A DNA stretch of 64,000 nucleotides from Pistricoccus aurantiacus (GTDB lineage: Bacteria; Pseudomonadota; Gammaproteobacteria; Pseudomonadales; Halomonadaceae): positions 2,604,001-2,668,000 of the forward strand of contig NZ_CP042382.1 in assembly GCF_007954585.1 (NCBI RefSeq), read 5' to 3'. The notes beneath the pieces are model-generated. The model searched no databases. It was not told the DNA's origin and worked only from the letters and a program-made list of their open reading frames with translations. Numbering within the stretch: the first letter of the stretch is position 1; every line of letters begins with the position of its first letter. A program made the position numbers and the translations under genes. This document shows positions 62,977-64,000 of the stretch, one piece after another.

Positions 62977-64000
62977 TCATGGCTTTTCTATTGTATCGCT
63001 ATTGAGCGTATCGGGATTGAGAGAATCTGGATCAGTTTGAGCGTTGCCCAGCGGTACCGAGCCCGGCGTTGCAACCATGCCATCCCGCTTGATGATATAG
63101 GGCGATTGAGGATAATGGGCTTCGCGCTCAAGTGTTTCGCTTTCAAGACGAATCATGTCTCCGTTGAGGGGAATCAATGGCGCTTCGATACCCAGGCTAA
63201 CGGCGAGATCGCAATGGGCCTGCTGGTGAAAAGCCTCGCCGTGTACCGGTAATAATCGGCGAGGCTTTACCCAGCGATATAGCGTTTCCAACTCTTCCTG
63301 AGCCGGGTGCCCTGAAGCGTGCAACTGTGGGTGTTCGTTTTCATCCGCGATAGTGACGCCGAGCCGCAGCAGGTTTCTCTGCAGCCGTTCGATATACCGC
63401 TCATTGCCGGGAATGGCCTTGGCGGAGAAAATGACATGATCGCCCGGCATCAACTCAAAATGCTGATGCCGCCCTTGGGCTAGACGTGATAGGGCAGCTT
63501 GGGGTTCGCCCTGGCTGCCGGTGGCAATCACCAGAACCTCTTCCGGGGGTAGATAGCCCAGGTCGCTGATCGGCACGAGCGGCGGAAGATCCTCCAGATA
63601 GCCTAGTCCTCTGGCGATACCCACCATGCGTTCCATGGAGCGCCCCATCAGACTTAGGCGCCGATTGCAGCGCGCCGCGGCCCGTCCGATGGCAAGCACT
63701 CTCGCCAGGTTGCTGGCAAAGCAGGATACCACCACGCGGCCCTGGCACTCGGACAGGTAACGTTCCATGGCCTTGGCGACTTCGCCCTCGCTGCGAGAAT
63801 GACCGGGCTGAGGCGCGTTGGTGGAGTCACCTACTAGCAGATCCACTGGCGCTAGAGCACGAAACAGCGCCGAATCCACTGGATCGCCGATCAACGGCTG
63901 TGGATCGAGCTTCCAGTCGCCGGTATGCAGGAGGCGTTGGCCAGGAGTGGCGAGCAGCAGGGCGCAACTTTCCGGGATCGAGTGAGTCATGGGTAGATAG
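62977..64000 (-). CDS. RNase J-like metallo-beta-lactamase/beta-CASP nuclease, 5' end outside window
   Basis: The frame is open through the window edge, and the part seen (about 341 codons) is the C-terminal portion. It begins LPMTHSIPES, matching the MBL THSIP region, then HTGDWKLD and a GDSTNA motif. The beta-CASP part SEGEVAKAM...VVVSCFASNLARV follows, and the metal-binding ASGHPAQEE and PVHGEAFH. These suit an RNase J-type ribonuclease. The N-terminal HxHxDH motif is not in the window. The C-terminal tail NPDTLNSDTIEKP is short and repeat-like (DPDSLN/NPDTLN). Confidence 0.87.
   Translation of the reverse strand, partial: YLPMTHSIPESCALLLATPGQRLLHTGDWKLDPQPLIGDPVDSALFRALAPVDLLVGDSTNAPQPGHSRSEGEVAKAMERYLSECQGRVVVSCFASNLARVLAIGRAAARCNRRLSLMGRSMERMVGIARGLGYLEDLPPLVPISDLGYLPPEEVLVIATGSQGEPQAALSRLAQGRHQHFELMPGDHVIFSAKAIPGNERYIERLQRNLLRLGVTIADENEHPQLHASGHPAQEELETLYRWVKPRRLLPVHGEAFHQQAHCDLAVSLGIEAPLIPLNGDMIRLESETLEREAHYPQSPYIIKRDGMVATPGSVPLGNAQTDPDSLNPDTLNSDTIEKP

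Overview
The window is a gene-dense, high-GC (roughly 60% by eye) bacterial chromosome segment. Gene content and protein character point to a gammaproteobacterium, most likely Halomonadaceae (Halomonas and relatives): a cioAB-cydDC block, a metG-rnfABCDGE-nth operon, a DUF3141 protein, an OprI/Lpp-type lipoprotein and abundant salvage and stress genes. I cannot confirm the genus without a search. I saw no rRNA or tRNA gene, no CRISPR array, no phage and no transposase. Nearly every gene is housekeeping or envelope related; the unusual material lies in intergenic elements and a few gene architectures.

Layout. 1-1293 (-): PqiA-like membrane protein, cut by the window edge. 1471-2457: Na+/Ca2+ exchanger. 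2698-8513: cyanide-insensitive bd oxidase (cioAB) with its assembly exporter cydDC. 8547-9560: adenine deaminase. 9572-9709: an inverted-repeat element between convergent genes. 9711-13345 (-): cupin, BON lipoprotein, AsmA-like protein. 13660-17656: FCD-GntR regulator, CstA-family transporter, a small protein ending in Cys-Cys, and an ArsA-family ATPase. 17674-19608 (-): aconitase. 19667-28390 (-): ydcF-like, nth, rnfEGDCBA and metG, read as one long operon metG-rnfABCDGE-nth-ydcF. 28598-32817: DUF421 protein, a secreted protein divergent from a Cys-rich MarR regulator, PpiC, a PLD-family enzyme and a small DUF6494-like protein. 32891-36513: ABC exporters. 36576-41090: TerB-like protein, YihY/BrkB protein, an anchored coiled-coil protein flanked by short tandem repeats, ApbC/Mrp and Dcd. 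41305-43629: DUF3141 protein. 43883-48462: topA, two small unknown genes, an L,D-transpeptidase and a major lipoprotein. 48621-51812 (-): free-methionine-sulfoxide reductase and the metNIQ methionine importer. 52111-57473: ribE, then nucleobase salvage and uracil repair (AzgA-type permease, apt, ung, upp, uraA). 57650-62416: molybdenum cofactor block mobA-mobB-moeA-moaC/D-moaE-moaA. 62595-62885: H-NS-like protein. 62977-64000 (-): RNase J-like beta-CASP nuclease, cut by the window edge.

The best discovery is regulatory. Upstream of metN, on the minus strand, a consensus sigma70 promoter (TTGACA, 17 bp, TAATAT) is followed within about 10 nt by an RNA with the conserved elements of a SAM-II riboswitch (P1 stem, GAUUUG, CUUGC, GCUAAA and a possible ACCC/GGGU pseudoknot) and then by an intrinsic terminator. 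This looks like a SAM-sensing transcription attenuator controlling methionine import. The SAM-II class is best known from Alphaproteobacteria.

Other points of interest: an in-frame MoaC-MoaD fusion; the CstA / Cys-Cys protein / ArsA-ATPase cassette; a DUF3141 protein with a PHA-synthase-like Cys-Asp-His triad behind TGC-rich palindromes; a MarR regulator with a four-cysteine tail and two operator-like palindromes; an H-NS-like protein whose DNA-binding domain is replaced by an AT-hook; a cydD whose only homology-compatible start appears to be ATT; and several hairpin or short-repeat elements.
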